Shown: positions 1-5,114, counted from the first letter of the stretch. The stretch: 5,226 nucleotides of DNA from Stenotrophomonas sp. (GCA_003248565.1 QFOV01000236.1:1-5226), one strand, 5' to 3'. Translations and numbers: made by a program. The notes: generated by a model from the letters alone, not told the origin.

Positions 1-7
1 GCCGGCA

Positions 8-29
8 CCACGCGGTGTGCATCGCGTGG
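8..29 (-). promoter_or_regulatory. Hairpin just after the B12 aptamer, candidate expression platform
   Basis: Two perfect 7-base arms, CCACGCG (8-14) and CGCGTGG (23-29), flank an 8-base loop, starting 2 bases after the last P1 base of the riboswitch on the minus strand. The position suits an expression platform: either a terminator stem or a helix that hides the ribosome binding site. The sequence that would decide this (a U-tract, or a start codon) lies beyond the left edge. The fold is seen directly; the role is inferred. Confidence 0.4.
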
Positions 30-31
30 CT

Positions 32-198
32 GTCGGCAGGTCTTCGGACTCATGGGCAGGAAGGCGGGGGCCTTCTCCTACTCCGCCGCTTCCCAAGGCC
101 TGTGCCTCAGTGCTGTTGGCGGGGTCGTTCCCAATTACCGCTGCGGGGCAGTGCCGGACTAGCCTTGAAGGCATCACCGGCTTCCCTATTAATCCGAC
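32..198 (-). promoter_or_regulatory. Cobalamin (B12) riboswitch aptamer
   Basis: Reading the minus strand, the conserved parts of the cobalamin aptamer occur in order. P1 is closed by GTCGG (194-198) with CCGAC (32-36). Next come GGGAAGCCGGTG (175-186), the core CTGCCCCGCAGCGGTAA (135-151), a CACTG motif (108-112), and the B12 box ATGAGTCCGAAGACCTGCC (35-53). The aptamer is about 167 nt and looks intact. Family knowledge: adenosylcobalamin or a related cobalamin binds the core and switches off translation or transcription of the gene downstream, usually B12 uptake (btuB) or synthesis genes. The regulated gene here starts to the left of position 1, so its identity is inferred. Confidence 0.94.
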
Positions 199-227
199 GG
201 AAAATTCCGCCAGAACCGACGGAGCAC

Positions 228-256
228 AAGATAGTGGGGGTGTATTACAGGGTCAA
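228..256 (-). promoter_or_regulatory. Sigma70-type promoter of the B12 riboswitch transcript
   Basis: On the minus strand a -35 TTGACC (251-256) and a -10 TATCTT (228-233) are separated by exactly 17 bases. The predicted start is near 221, about 22 bases before the riboswitch P1 helix, which is a natural distance. Strength and use are inferred from the match and from the position. Confidence 0.6.
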
Positions 257-278
257 CACCAAATCTAGTATTTCTTTG

Positions 279-303
279 CCAAGCCTTGTGGCACAAGGCT
301 TGG
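279..303. repeat. Perfect inverted repeat, possible operator
   Basis: Arms CCAAGCCTTGT (279-289) and ACAAGGCTTGG (293-303) are perfect complements around GGC. No T-tract follows on either strand, and no gene converges here, so a terminator is unlikely. The dyad sits 22 to 47 bases upstream of the -35 hexamer of the riboswitch promoter, in the divergent gap, where an activator or repressor could bind. A partial copy of one arm, CAAGCCTTTTGCA, occurs at 357-369. I do not recognise it as the site of a known regulator. Confidence 0.6.
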
Positions 304-377
304 ACTGTCTGGCGCCCGGACCGGACACCGGAACCTGCTCGAACGGCGTGCGCAGTCAAGCCTTTTGCAGAGTTTTT

Positions 378-405
378 TTGTAGGGAAACCACCTGACTTT
401 ATAAC
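378..405 (+). promoter_or_regulatory. Weak candidate promoter for the DUF2884 gene
   Basis: A TATAAC hexamer (400-405) resembles a -10 box. About 16 bases upstream is TTGTAG (378-383), which matches only the TTG of a -35. It is the most AT-rich point ahead of the plus-strand gene, whose start lies 100 bases further on. Only the -10 resembles the consensus, so this is tentative. Confidence 0.25.
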
Positions 406-407
406 GT

Positions 408-425
408 AAATTTCTGATGAAATTT
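408..425. repeat. AT-rich dyad AAATTTC-TGAT-GAAATTT
   Basis: Perfect 7-base arms (408-414 and 419-425) lie around TGAT. The same bases also form a direct repeat of AAATTTC (408-414 and 420-426) with a 12-base pitch. It stands just downstream of the candidate -10 at 400-405, where a bound repressor would block the DUF2884 gene. The regulator is not identified. Confidence 0.4.
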
Positions 426-505
426 CGGGACGTGACTTCCGGCCGACGCAGCCCTTGCCGCGAGCGGCCAAGCTGGCCGCATCCTCCTGCCACGAGCTCG
501 CCGCC

Positions 506-1315
506 ATGCGCCTGCTGCCCATTGCCACTTCGCTGGCCCTGCTGCTGCCGCTGGCCGCCCAGGCAGGCACGGTCAGGGCGCCGGAGCTGTCCGCCGACCA
601 ATGCGGCGTTTCCACCGACTACAACGTGCTGGTCGACGGCGGCGGTATCTGGCTGCGTCGCGATACGCTGCCGATGCGCGAGATCGTGTTCCACGACGGC
701 CAGCTGAGCATCGACAACCGCATGCAGACGGTCTCAGCGGAAGATGCACAACGGCTGCGCGCCCTGGAGGATGGCGTGCGCCGGCTGATGCCAGCGGTGA
801 CCGGCATCGCCACCGAGTCGGTTGGTATCAGCTTCGATACGCTGGACTCGGTTTACGAAGGCCTCACCGGCAACGCCAACTCCCGCAAAGTGCGCAAGTT
901 GCGCAAGGAGGCCGAACGTTTTGTCGAACAGACCATCGGCCGCGGCCGCTGGGACCAGGACCTGTTCAATGAAGGCTTCGAAGCACGGGTGCAGGATGCC
1001 GCCGAGAGCCTGAGCGGCTCCATCGCCCGTAGCATGCTGTGGGCGGTATTCACCGGTGGCGAGGACAAGCTGGATGCGCGCGCAGACAAACTCGACGCCG
1101 AACTGGAGCAACGCCTGGAAGGGCGCGCTGCCGCCCTGGAGCAGCACGCGCGTTCGCTGTGCACGCAGGTACAGGCGCTGGATAGGCTGCAGTCGGCACT
1201 GGAGTTCCGCCTCGATGGCCAGCCGTTACAGATGATGCGCGTGAGCGGCGATGGCGCGACGGTGACCGCGCGCGAGCAAGGCCAGGACGACAGCATTCCG
1301 TTGCCCGCGCGGTAA
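506..1315 (+). CDS. DUF2884 (YggN-like) secreted protein
   Basis: A 269-residue protein of unknown function, probably periplasmic. Residues 1-20 are a typical Sec signal peptide: a short basic start, a leucine-rich core, then AQA-G as the likely cleavage site, with no lipobox. The mature part has one cysteine near its start (C33, in the QCGV motif) and one near its end (C219, in SLCTQV). E. coli YggN, as I recall it, has cysteines in the same two places, so a disulfide is plausible. The middle is helical and charged, with likely coiled coil around 185-215. I chose ATG 506 over an in-frame TTG at 455 because the signal peptide begins there; neither has a clear Shine-Dalgarno. The gene is divergent from the B12 riboswitch and convergent with the vWA gene. 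DUF2884 membership rests on overall resemblance to YggN; the biochemical role is unknown. Confidence 0.85.
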   Translation: MRLLPIATSLALLLPLAAQAGTVRAPELSADQCGVSTDYNVLVDGGGIWLRRDTLPMREIVFHDGQLSIDNRMQTVSAEDAQRLRALEDGVRRLMPAVTGIATESVGISFDTLDSVYEGLTGNANSRKVRKLRKEAERFVEQTIGRGRWDQDLFNEGFEARVQDAAESLSGSIARSMLWAVFTGGEDKLDARADKLDAELEQRLEGRAAALEQHARSLCTQVQALDRLQSALEFRLDGQPLQMMRVSGDGATVTAREQGQDDSIPLPAR

Positions 1316-1327
1316 CACCCGCTTTTG

Positions 1328-1395
1328 GTAGTGCCGAGCCATGCTCGGCAGGGGCATTACCGGTAAAGCCTCTGCCGAGCATGGCTCGGCACTAC
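1328..1395. repeat. SMAG-type REP dimer forming a 68-bp palindrome
   Basis: One GTAG-headed SMAG unit lies on the plus strand (1328-1351) and a second on the minus strand (1372-1395). Their 24-base arms are perfectly complementary. The 20 bases between them continue the palindrome around ACCGGT (1359-1364). Of 34 pairs, only 1356/1367 mismatches (A-A) and 1352/1371 is a G-T wobble. It starts 12 bases after the DUF2884 stop codon. Family knowledge: such REP units are substrates of REP-associated tyrosine transposases (RAYTs) and often stop or stabilise transcripts. Here it could act as a two-way barrier between convergent genes. Confidence 0.93.
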
Positions 1396-1408
1396 AGGGC
1401 ATGGCTTT

Positions 1409-1429
1409 GTAGGAGCGGCGTAAGCCGCG
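1409..1429 (+). repeat. Second GTAG-type REP (GTAGGAGCGGC family)
   Basis: GTAG (1409-1412) is followed by a GCGGC/GCCGC stem (1415-1419 and 1424-1428) around GTAA. The layout, GTAG head plus GC stem-loop, is that of REP elements, and similar GTAGGAGCGGC units are common between genes in pseudomonads and xanthomonads. The stem differs in sequence from the SMAG units beside it, so it belongs to a different REP family. Confidence 0.7.
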
Positions 1430-1444
1430 AAGCTGGCAATGCCT

Positions 1445-1503
1445 GAAGATCAAAAGCCTACCCCTCCCCAACCCTCCCCTTGGCTTCGCCAAAGGGAGGG
1501 GGC
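1445..1503 (-). repeat. C/T-rich hairpin repeat, copy 1 (3' of vWA gene)
   Basis: An element of about 60 bases running from GAAGATC to GGGGGC, present again in inverted orientation at 3087-3147. The two copies differ at two single bases and at the hairpin tip. The hairpin arms here are about 1474-1484 and 1488-1498 with one mismatch, around TTC. It lies 7 bases past the vWA stop codon, so it would form in the 3' end of that mRNA. A CTTTT run follows about 20 bases after the stem on the minus strand, too far for a standard intrinsic terminator. End-protection or termination is inferred. Confidence 0.75.
1461..1479 (-). other. G-quadruplex motif
   Basis: The minus strand reads GGGGAGGGTTGGGGAGGGG: four runs of three or four G with loops of 1, 2 and 1 bases. 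This is a very compact quadruplex pattern. It is on the coding strand just downstream of the vWA gene, so it would also be present in the RNA. Confidence 0.6.
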
Positions 1504-1510
1504 AGAAGTA

Positions 1511-3010
1511 TCAGCCCTTCGGCAGCTGCGCCAGCTCCTCGCGCACCAGCTTCACCACCAGCTTGTCCAGGGTGTCGACCGAATAGTTCTCCACCTCATG
1601 CACGGTCTCGCTTCCCGGGCCGCTGGAGGGATCACTGGCGTCCTTGTAGGTCAGGAAGATGAAACGCCCGCCGGTGTACTGCGCGATCTGCCGCTGCGCG
1701 ATCTCACCGGTGGTGTCCTGTCCGGATGCCGCCACGCTCAATACCTTGATGCCCTTGCCCAGCGCCGCCAGCATGGTCTGCTCGTAACGCGGCTGCGGGT
1801 AATCCATGTGCGGCGGCGCATCGGCCAGTGACACCAGCAGGCGGGTGGTCGAGGCACCGCGCCAGTTCATCGCCTGCACGGCATGGTCGAAGGCCTCGTT
1901 CATTGCTTCCGGGTAATCGCCGCCACCATTTGCGCGCACGCCATCGAGCACGCTCTGGAAGCCGGCAACGTTGTTGCTCAGGTCCCAGCCACGCACGAAA
2001 TACTCATCGCCGCGGTCGCGGTAGGTCACCAGCCCCAGGCAGATGTCCGGGTTGGAGGGCAGCTGCGCGATGTCACGGACGATGCCCTGCAGCGAATCGC
2101 GCAGCTTGTCGATCTCATCGGCCATCGAACCGGTGGCGTCAACCATGAACACCAGATCGAGCTTGGCCCGCGCCGGCAGCGGCGCATCGGCCACCACCAC
2201 CTGCAATGCGTTCTTCTGTCCGCGTTGCAGGACCGAGGTCACGGTCTTGCCGGCGCGCCGCACCTGCACCTGGTAGCTGGCTGAATCGCGGTCATCGAAA
2301 GCATTGGGATGCACCCACACTTGGCCACCGGCATCGGTACGCGCCCACATCCGCGCGCCGTTGCGGGCGGTGACCGCCACTTCTGCGTCCGGCACCGGCC
2401 GGCCCTGCGCATCAACCACCTGCAGGCGCTGGCGCACGCTGACATCGCGGCCAAGATTGTCGGCTTCTTCATGCCGCTGCAGGAACTGCTGGAACGCAGT
2501 GAAGTCGGCGTTGTCGTCAACGACACCGGCGGTGACAGGCGCCTGCTGCTGACGCACGCTGCCAGTGGTGGTGATCGAGGCCATCGGCGCTTCCGCAGGC
2601 GCATACGCAGAGCTGGCGTCGGCAGCGGCAGCGGCCTCGGCACGGACGACCACGGGTGATGGTGCGGGCGGTGCAGCAGGTGCTGGCGGCGCCATCATCT
2701 TGGCAGCCCCCCTGCGCAGGCGAAGCCCGTCCGCAGCGATGTTGTGCTGCTGCGGCCTGGGGCTCGGATCGGCGACCTCGCGCAGCACCGGCGTGTCGCT
2801 GCAGACCGTGGCGTTCGGCGCACGGAAGTTGGGCTGGGTCTGGCGCGTGCGCTGTGTCGTCGGCGCCTTGAGATCGCCGGTGTTGTCAGTCACCGGGAAC
2901 GGGGTATGCCGAACCGCCGCTGCCACAGGCAGGCCAACCAACAACGTTACCGCCGCAGCCAATGCCATGTTGCGAACCGCCGGCCGGTTTGAACCTTTTG
3001 CGCTAGCCAT
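1511..3010 (-). CDS. Exported von Willebrand factor A (vWA) domain protein
   Basis: A 499-residue protein. Residues 1-33 give a basic start and a hydrophobic stretch (about 15-33, ending VAAA-V), a signal peptide or membrane anchor. Residues 100-165 are a loose Ala/Pro-rich linker. About 187-275 resembles a beta-sandwich carboxypeptidase-regulatory-like domain (VVDAQGRPVPDAEV, then TDAGGQVWVHP). About 283-495 is a vWA domain: D291-A-T-G-S295 is the metal-ion site (MIDAS), followed by TYRDRGDEY (329-337), GGGDYPEAM (362-370) and LADAPPH (395-401). vWA domains bind partners through a divalent metal; this one would face the periplasm. I chose ATG 3010, 8 bases after a GGAG. An open frame upstream to 3316 only translates REP repeats. 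No MoxR ATPase or other typical vWA partner lies nearby, so the role is unknown. Confidence 0.88.
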   Translation of the reverse strand: MASAKGSNRPAVRNMALAAAVTLLVGLPVAAAVRHTPFPVTDNTGDLKAPTTQRTRQTQPNFRAPNATVCSDTPVLREVADPSPRPQQHNIAADGLRLRRGAAKMMAPPAPAAPPAPSPVVVRAEAAAAADASSAYAPAEAPMASITTTGSVRQQQAPVTAGVVDDNADFTAFQQFLQRHEEADNLGRDVSVRQRLQVVDAQGRPVPDAEVAVTARNGARMWARTDAGGQVWVHPNAFDDRDSASYQVQVRRAGKTVTSVLQRGQKNALQVVVADAPLPARAKLDLVFMVDATGSMADEIDKLRDSLQGIVRDIAQLPSNPDICLGLVTYRDRGDEYFVRGWDLSNNVAGFQSVLDGVRANGGGDYPEAMNEAFDHAVQAMNWRGASTTRLLVSLADAPPHMDYPQPRYEQTMLAALGKGIKVLSVAASGQDTTGEIAQRQIAQYTGGRFIFLTYKDASDPSSGPGSETVHEVENYSVDTLDKLVVKLVREELAQLPKG

Positions 3011-3086
3011 GATCCCTGCTCCCATGCTGGCCGCGTGATGCGGCGTACGAGGATAGGAACGGATGGGGATGAGGAGTGGGGTTAAT

Positions 3087-3147
3087 GCCCCCTCCCTTTG
3101 GCCGCAGGCCAAGGGGAGGGCTGGGGAGGGGTTGGCTTTTGATCTTC
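3087..3147 (+). repeat. C/T-rich hairpin repeat, copy 2 (5' of vWA gene), inverted to copy 1
   Basis: The reverse complement of the element at 1445-1503, with a longer hairpin. Arms 3090-3103 and 3107-3120 give 14 pairs with one T-G wobble around GCA. The outer end reads GGCTTTTGATCTTC (3134-3147). Together the two copies bracket the vWA gene in opposite orientations. Confidence 0.8.
3113..3131 (+). other. G-quadruplex motif, second copy
   Basis: The plus strand reads GGGGAGGGCTGGGGAGGGG, four G-runs with loops of 1, 2 and 1. It is the counterpart of 1461-1479. It lies on the strand opposite to the vWA and zapE coding strands, so any RNA from those genes would carry the C-rich side. Confidence 0.6.
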
Positions 3148-3148
3148 G

Positions 3149-3164
3149 GCGTTGTCGACAACGC
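3149..3164. repeat. 16-bp perfect palindrome GCGTTGTCGACAACGC
   Basis: A gapless two-fold palindrome centred on GTCGAC, between the C/T-rich hairpin repeat and the first SMAG unit. It lies about 140 bases upstream of the vWA start. It could be a regulator site or just part of the repeat mosaic; I do not recognise it. Confidence 0.5.
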
Positions 3165-3168
3165 TGCT

Positions 3169-3237
3169 GTAGTGCCGAGCCATGCTCGGCAGAGGTTTTG
3201 GCGGGAATGCCCCTTGCCGAGCATGGCTCGGCACTAC
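3169..3237. repeat. SMAG-type REP dimer (inverted pair)
   Basis: A plus-strand GTAG unit (3169-3192) faces a minus-strand unit (3215-3237). The outer 23-base arms are complementary and the inner spacer pairs only partly. This is the head-to-head dimer arrangement typical of mobile REP pairs, as at 1328-1395. Confidence 0.92.
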
Positions 3238-3329
3238 ATTGGCATTGCTGGGAACGCCCCTGCCGAGCATGGCTCGGCACTACATTGGCATTGCTGGGAA
3301 CGCCCCTGCCGAGCATGGTTCGGCACTAC
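3238..3329 (-). repeat. Two tandem 46-bp repeats, each carrying a SMAG unit
   Basis: 3238-3283 and 3284-3329 are identical apart from one change (C3273 to T3319). Each carries a 22-base spacer beginning ATTGGCATTGCTGGGAACG, then a minus-strand SMAG unit (3260-3283 and 3306-3329). The preceding 46 bases (3192-3237) look like an older, diverged copy. T3319 changes one stem pair to a G-T wobble in plus-strand RNA. The last unit ends 4 bases from the zapE stop codon, so it would form the 3' end of the operon mRNA. Confidence 0.9.
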
Positions 3330-3333
3330 AGGG

Positions 3334-4428
3334 TCAATTCCTGTGCGCGGTGCCCAGGTACTCGGCGCTCTGCATCTCGATCAGGCGGCTGGCGGTGCGC
3401 TCGAAGGCGCCGGCCAGGCGGGTGCCGCTGTACAGCAGCGGCGGCGCGTCCTGGGCAGTGCAGACCAGGTTGACCTGGCGGTCGTACAACTCATCGATCA
3501 GGTTGACGAAGCGGCGCGCGGCATCTTCGTTGAGGCGATCGAAGTGCGGTATGCCACCGAGCATTACGGTGGTGAACTCGCGTGCGATCTCGATGTAGTC
3601 CGACGGCCCACGCGGGCCTTCGCACAACGCGCTGAAATCAAACCAGGCAATGCTCTTGCCACGGCCACGCACCGGAATCTTGCGACCCTCGATCTGGATG
3701 TTGCCGCCGCGTGCCTCTTCGGCGCCGCTCAGCTCCTTCCAGCGCCCGGCCAGCCAGGCATCGCTTTCCGCATCCAACGGCGCGCGATATACCGGCGAGC
3801 GGGTCAGCGCGCGCATGCGGTAGTCCTCGGTGCCTTCGGCATACAGCTCGACGCAGTACTTCTCCAGCAAGGCAATCGCCGGCAGGAAACTGTCACGCTG
3901 CAGGCCGTTGAGATAGAGGTTCTCCACCGCCGTATTGGAGGTGGTCACCAGGGTCACGCCCTCGGCGAACAACCGCTCCAACAGGCGTCCCAGCAACATC
4001 GCATCGCCGATGTCGGTGACGAAGAACTCATCCAGCACCAGCACGCGCAGCTTGTCGCGCCACTGCTGGGCAATCTTCGCCAGCGGATCGCTTTGCCCCT
4101 GGTGCTCATGCAGCTGCTCGTGGATACCGCGCATGAAACGATGGAAATGAGTGCGGTACTTCTGCTCGATCGGCAGGCCGTCGTAGAACAAGTCGACCAG
4201 AAAGGTCTTGCCGCGACCCACGCCGCCCCAGAAGTACAGGCCCTTGACCGGCTCGGGCTTCTTCCAGAACGCCGACAGCCGGTCCAGCCAGCCGTCCTGC
4301 GCGCTATCGACGATGGCCAGGTGGATGCGGTCCAGCTCGGCCAGCGCCGCATGCTGGGCGACATCGTCGCGCCAATCGCCGCGGGCCACGCCGGCGGCGT
4401 AGCGTTGTGAGGGGGTCATTGCATCCAT
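3334..4428 (-). CDS. zapE: Cell division protein ZapE (AFG1-like ATPase)
   Basis: A 364-residue P-loop ATPase, near the usual length (E. coli ZapE about 375). Visible motifs: Walker A GGVGRGKT (68-75), Walker B VLVLDEFF (129-136) followed by the family signature VTDIGDAMLLG, a TTSN sensor segment (162-165), NGLQRDSFLPAI (174-185), and a C-terminal FERTASRLIEMQSAEYL block (342-358) with likely arginine-finger residues. Family knowledge: ZapE is a cytoplasmic ATPase that associates with the FtsZ ring and acts late in division; mitochondrial AFG1 is related. The gene follows the hydrolase gene with a 2-base gap, so translation is probably coupled. No clear Shine-Dalgarno is seen; a second in-frame ATG at 4419 (residue 4) is an equally possible start. 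A SMAG repeat lies just after the stop codon. Confidence 0.95.
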   Translation of the reverse strand: MDAMTPSQRYAAGVARGDWRDDVAQHAALAELDRIHLAIVDSAQDGWLDRLSAFWKKPEPVKGLYFWGGVGRGKTFLVDLFYDGLPIEQKYRTHFHRFMRGIHEQLHEHQGQSDPLAKIAQQWRDKLRVLVLDEFFVTDIGDAMLLGRLLERLFAEGVTLVTTSNTAVENLYLNGLQRDSFLPAIALLEKYCVELYAEGTEDYRMRALTRSPVYRAPLDAESDAWLAGRWKELSGAEEARGGNIQIEGRKIPVRGRGKSIAWFDFSALCEGPRGPSDYIEIAREFTTVMLGGIPHFDRLNEDAARRFVNLIDELYDRQVNLVCTAQDAPPLLYSGTRLAGAFERTASRLIEMQSAEYLGTAHRN

Positions 4429-4430
4429 GC

Positions 4431-5102
4431 TCAGTTGCTGCCGTCGGGCAGCCAGCGCCGCACTTCATGCTGGATGGCGCCGCGCAGGTCGATCAACTTG
4501 CGATGGAAGAAATGCGAGGTGTCCGGCATGCGCACCAGCTGCGGCGGATTCGGCAGCGATTCCAGCCACTGGTACACGCCGTGTGCGTCGACCACTTCAT
4601 CGGCATCGCCCTGCACCACCAGCCAGTTGGCCGGCGGCTGCACTTCGGAGAAGTCCCAGGTGCGGCGGCCAACCGGTGGTGCGATCGAGATCAAGGCCTG
4701 CGGTTGCAGCTGCGCGGCAGCGCGCAGCGACACATAGGCGCCAAAGCTGAAACCGGCCAGCCACAATGCGGCATCCGGACGCTCGCTGCGCACCCAGTTG
4801 ACCACCGCGCGCAGATCGTCGGCTTCGCCTTCACCGTTGTCGTAGGTACCGACCGAGGCGCCGACGCTGCGAAAATTGAAACGCACGGTGGTGATGCCCA
4901 GGTCGCGCAGCGCGCGCGAGACCATGGTCACCACCTTGTTGTGCATGCTGCCGCCCTCGATGGACAGCGGATGGCAGATGACGGCGATGATCGGACGCGC
5001 GGCGGACTCGCCATCGGGCAGGTCGACACCGACTTCCAGCGGACCGGCCGGGCCGTCCAACATCAGCGTCGCCGATTCGTGGGGGAATGGGAGAGTTTGC
5101 AT
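4431..5102 (-). CDS. Alpha/beta hydrolase (COG2945-like)
   Basis: A 223-residue cytoplasmic alpha/beta-fold hydrolase with no signal peptide. CHPLSIEGGSMHNKVV (43-58) is the oxyanion-loop region. RFNFRSVGASVGTYDNGEGE (74-93) is the usual conserved block, with Ser79 where relatives commonly have Gly. The nucleophile elbow is GFSFG with Ser119. The likely acid is Asp168 in GDADEVV, and His197 in TSHFFH completes the triad. The substrate is unknown; relatives are annotated as predicted esterases or dienelactone-hydrolase-like. I chose ATG 5102 because homology starts there and a -10 box lies immediately upstream. A GTG 48 bases earlier would add an Arg/Gly-rich tail unlike the family. It is the first gene of a two-gene operon with zapE. 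Confidence 0.88.
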   Translation of the reverse strand: MQTLPFPHESATLMLDGPAGPLEVGVDLPDGESAARPIIAVICHPLSIEGGSMHNKVVTMVSRALRDLGITTVRFNFRSVGASVGTYDNGEGEADDLRAVVNWVRSERPDAALWLAGFSFGAYVSLRAAAQLQPQALISIAPPVGRRTWDFSEVQPPANWLVVQGDADEVVDAHGVYQWLESLPNPPQLVRMPDTSHFFHRKLIDLRGAIQHEVRRWLPDGSN

Positions 5103-5108
5103 GCGGCC

Positions 5109-5114
5109 ATAATA
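5109..5114 (-). promoter_or_regulatory. -10 element of the hydrolase-zapE operon, likely leaderless start
   Basis: The minus strand reads TATTAT, then six bases, then the ATG at 5102. With standard spacing, transcription would begin on the A of the ATG, so the mRNA would have no 5' leader, in keeping with the lack of a ribosome binding site. No good -35 is found 16-18 bases upstream. The opposite strand reads CATAAT (5108-5113), a usable -10 for the divergent gene. Confidence 0.5.

Larger units (their letters stand above)
3011..3333. other. Gene-free repeat region between zapE and the vWA gene
   Basis: I see no real gene in these 323 bases. They hold the leader of the vWA gene, the second C/T-rich hairpin repeat, a 16-bp palindrome and four SMAG units. 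No convincing -35/-10 pair for the vWA gene is visible. TATCCT on the minus strand (3050-3055) resembles a -10 but has no matching -35. The gene may depend on a poor promoter or on readthrough from zapE. Confidence 0.7.

Noticed and set aside
279..303. Intrinsic terminator
   Set aside because: The stem is strong, but no T-tract follows on either strand and the flanking units diverge, so no transcript is expected to end here.
300..360. tRNA-like 3' end on the minus strand (GTTCGAG followed by a GCGCCA end)
   Set aside because: The bases around GTTCGAG do not form a T stem, and no acceptor or anticodon arm can be drawn.
15..383. Plus-strand open frame of 122 residues (and an overlapping 83-residue frame)
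   Set aside because: It runs antisense through the conserved B12 riboswitch and its promoter, has no family resemblance and no sensible start signal.
455..505. Upstream TTG start adding 17 residues to the DUF2884 protein
   Set aside because: It would place a polar stretch before a normal signal peptide, so ATG 506 is the better start.
3192..3329. Possible CRISPR array from the regular 46-base spacing
   Set aside because: The whole 46 bases repeat, including the linker, so there are no unique spacers, and no cas gene is present. It is a tandem REP duplication.
3076..4410. Plus-strand open frame of 444 residues
   Set aside because: It is antisense to zapE, whose Walker motifs are clear on the minus strand, and its first part is translated SMAG repeat.
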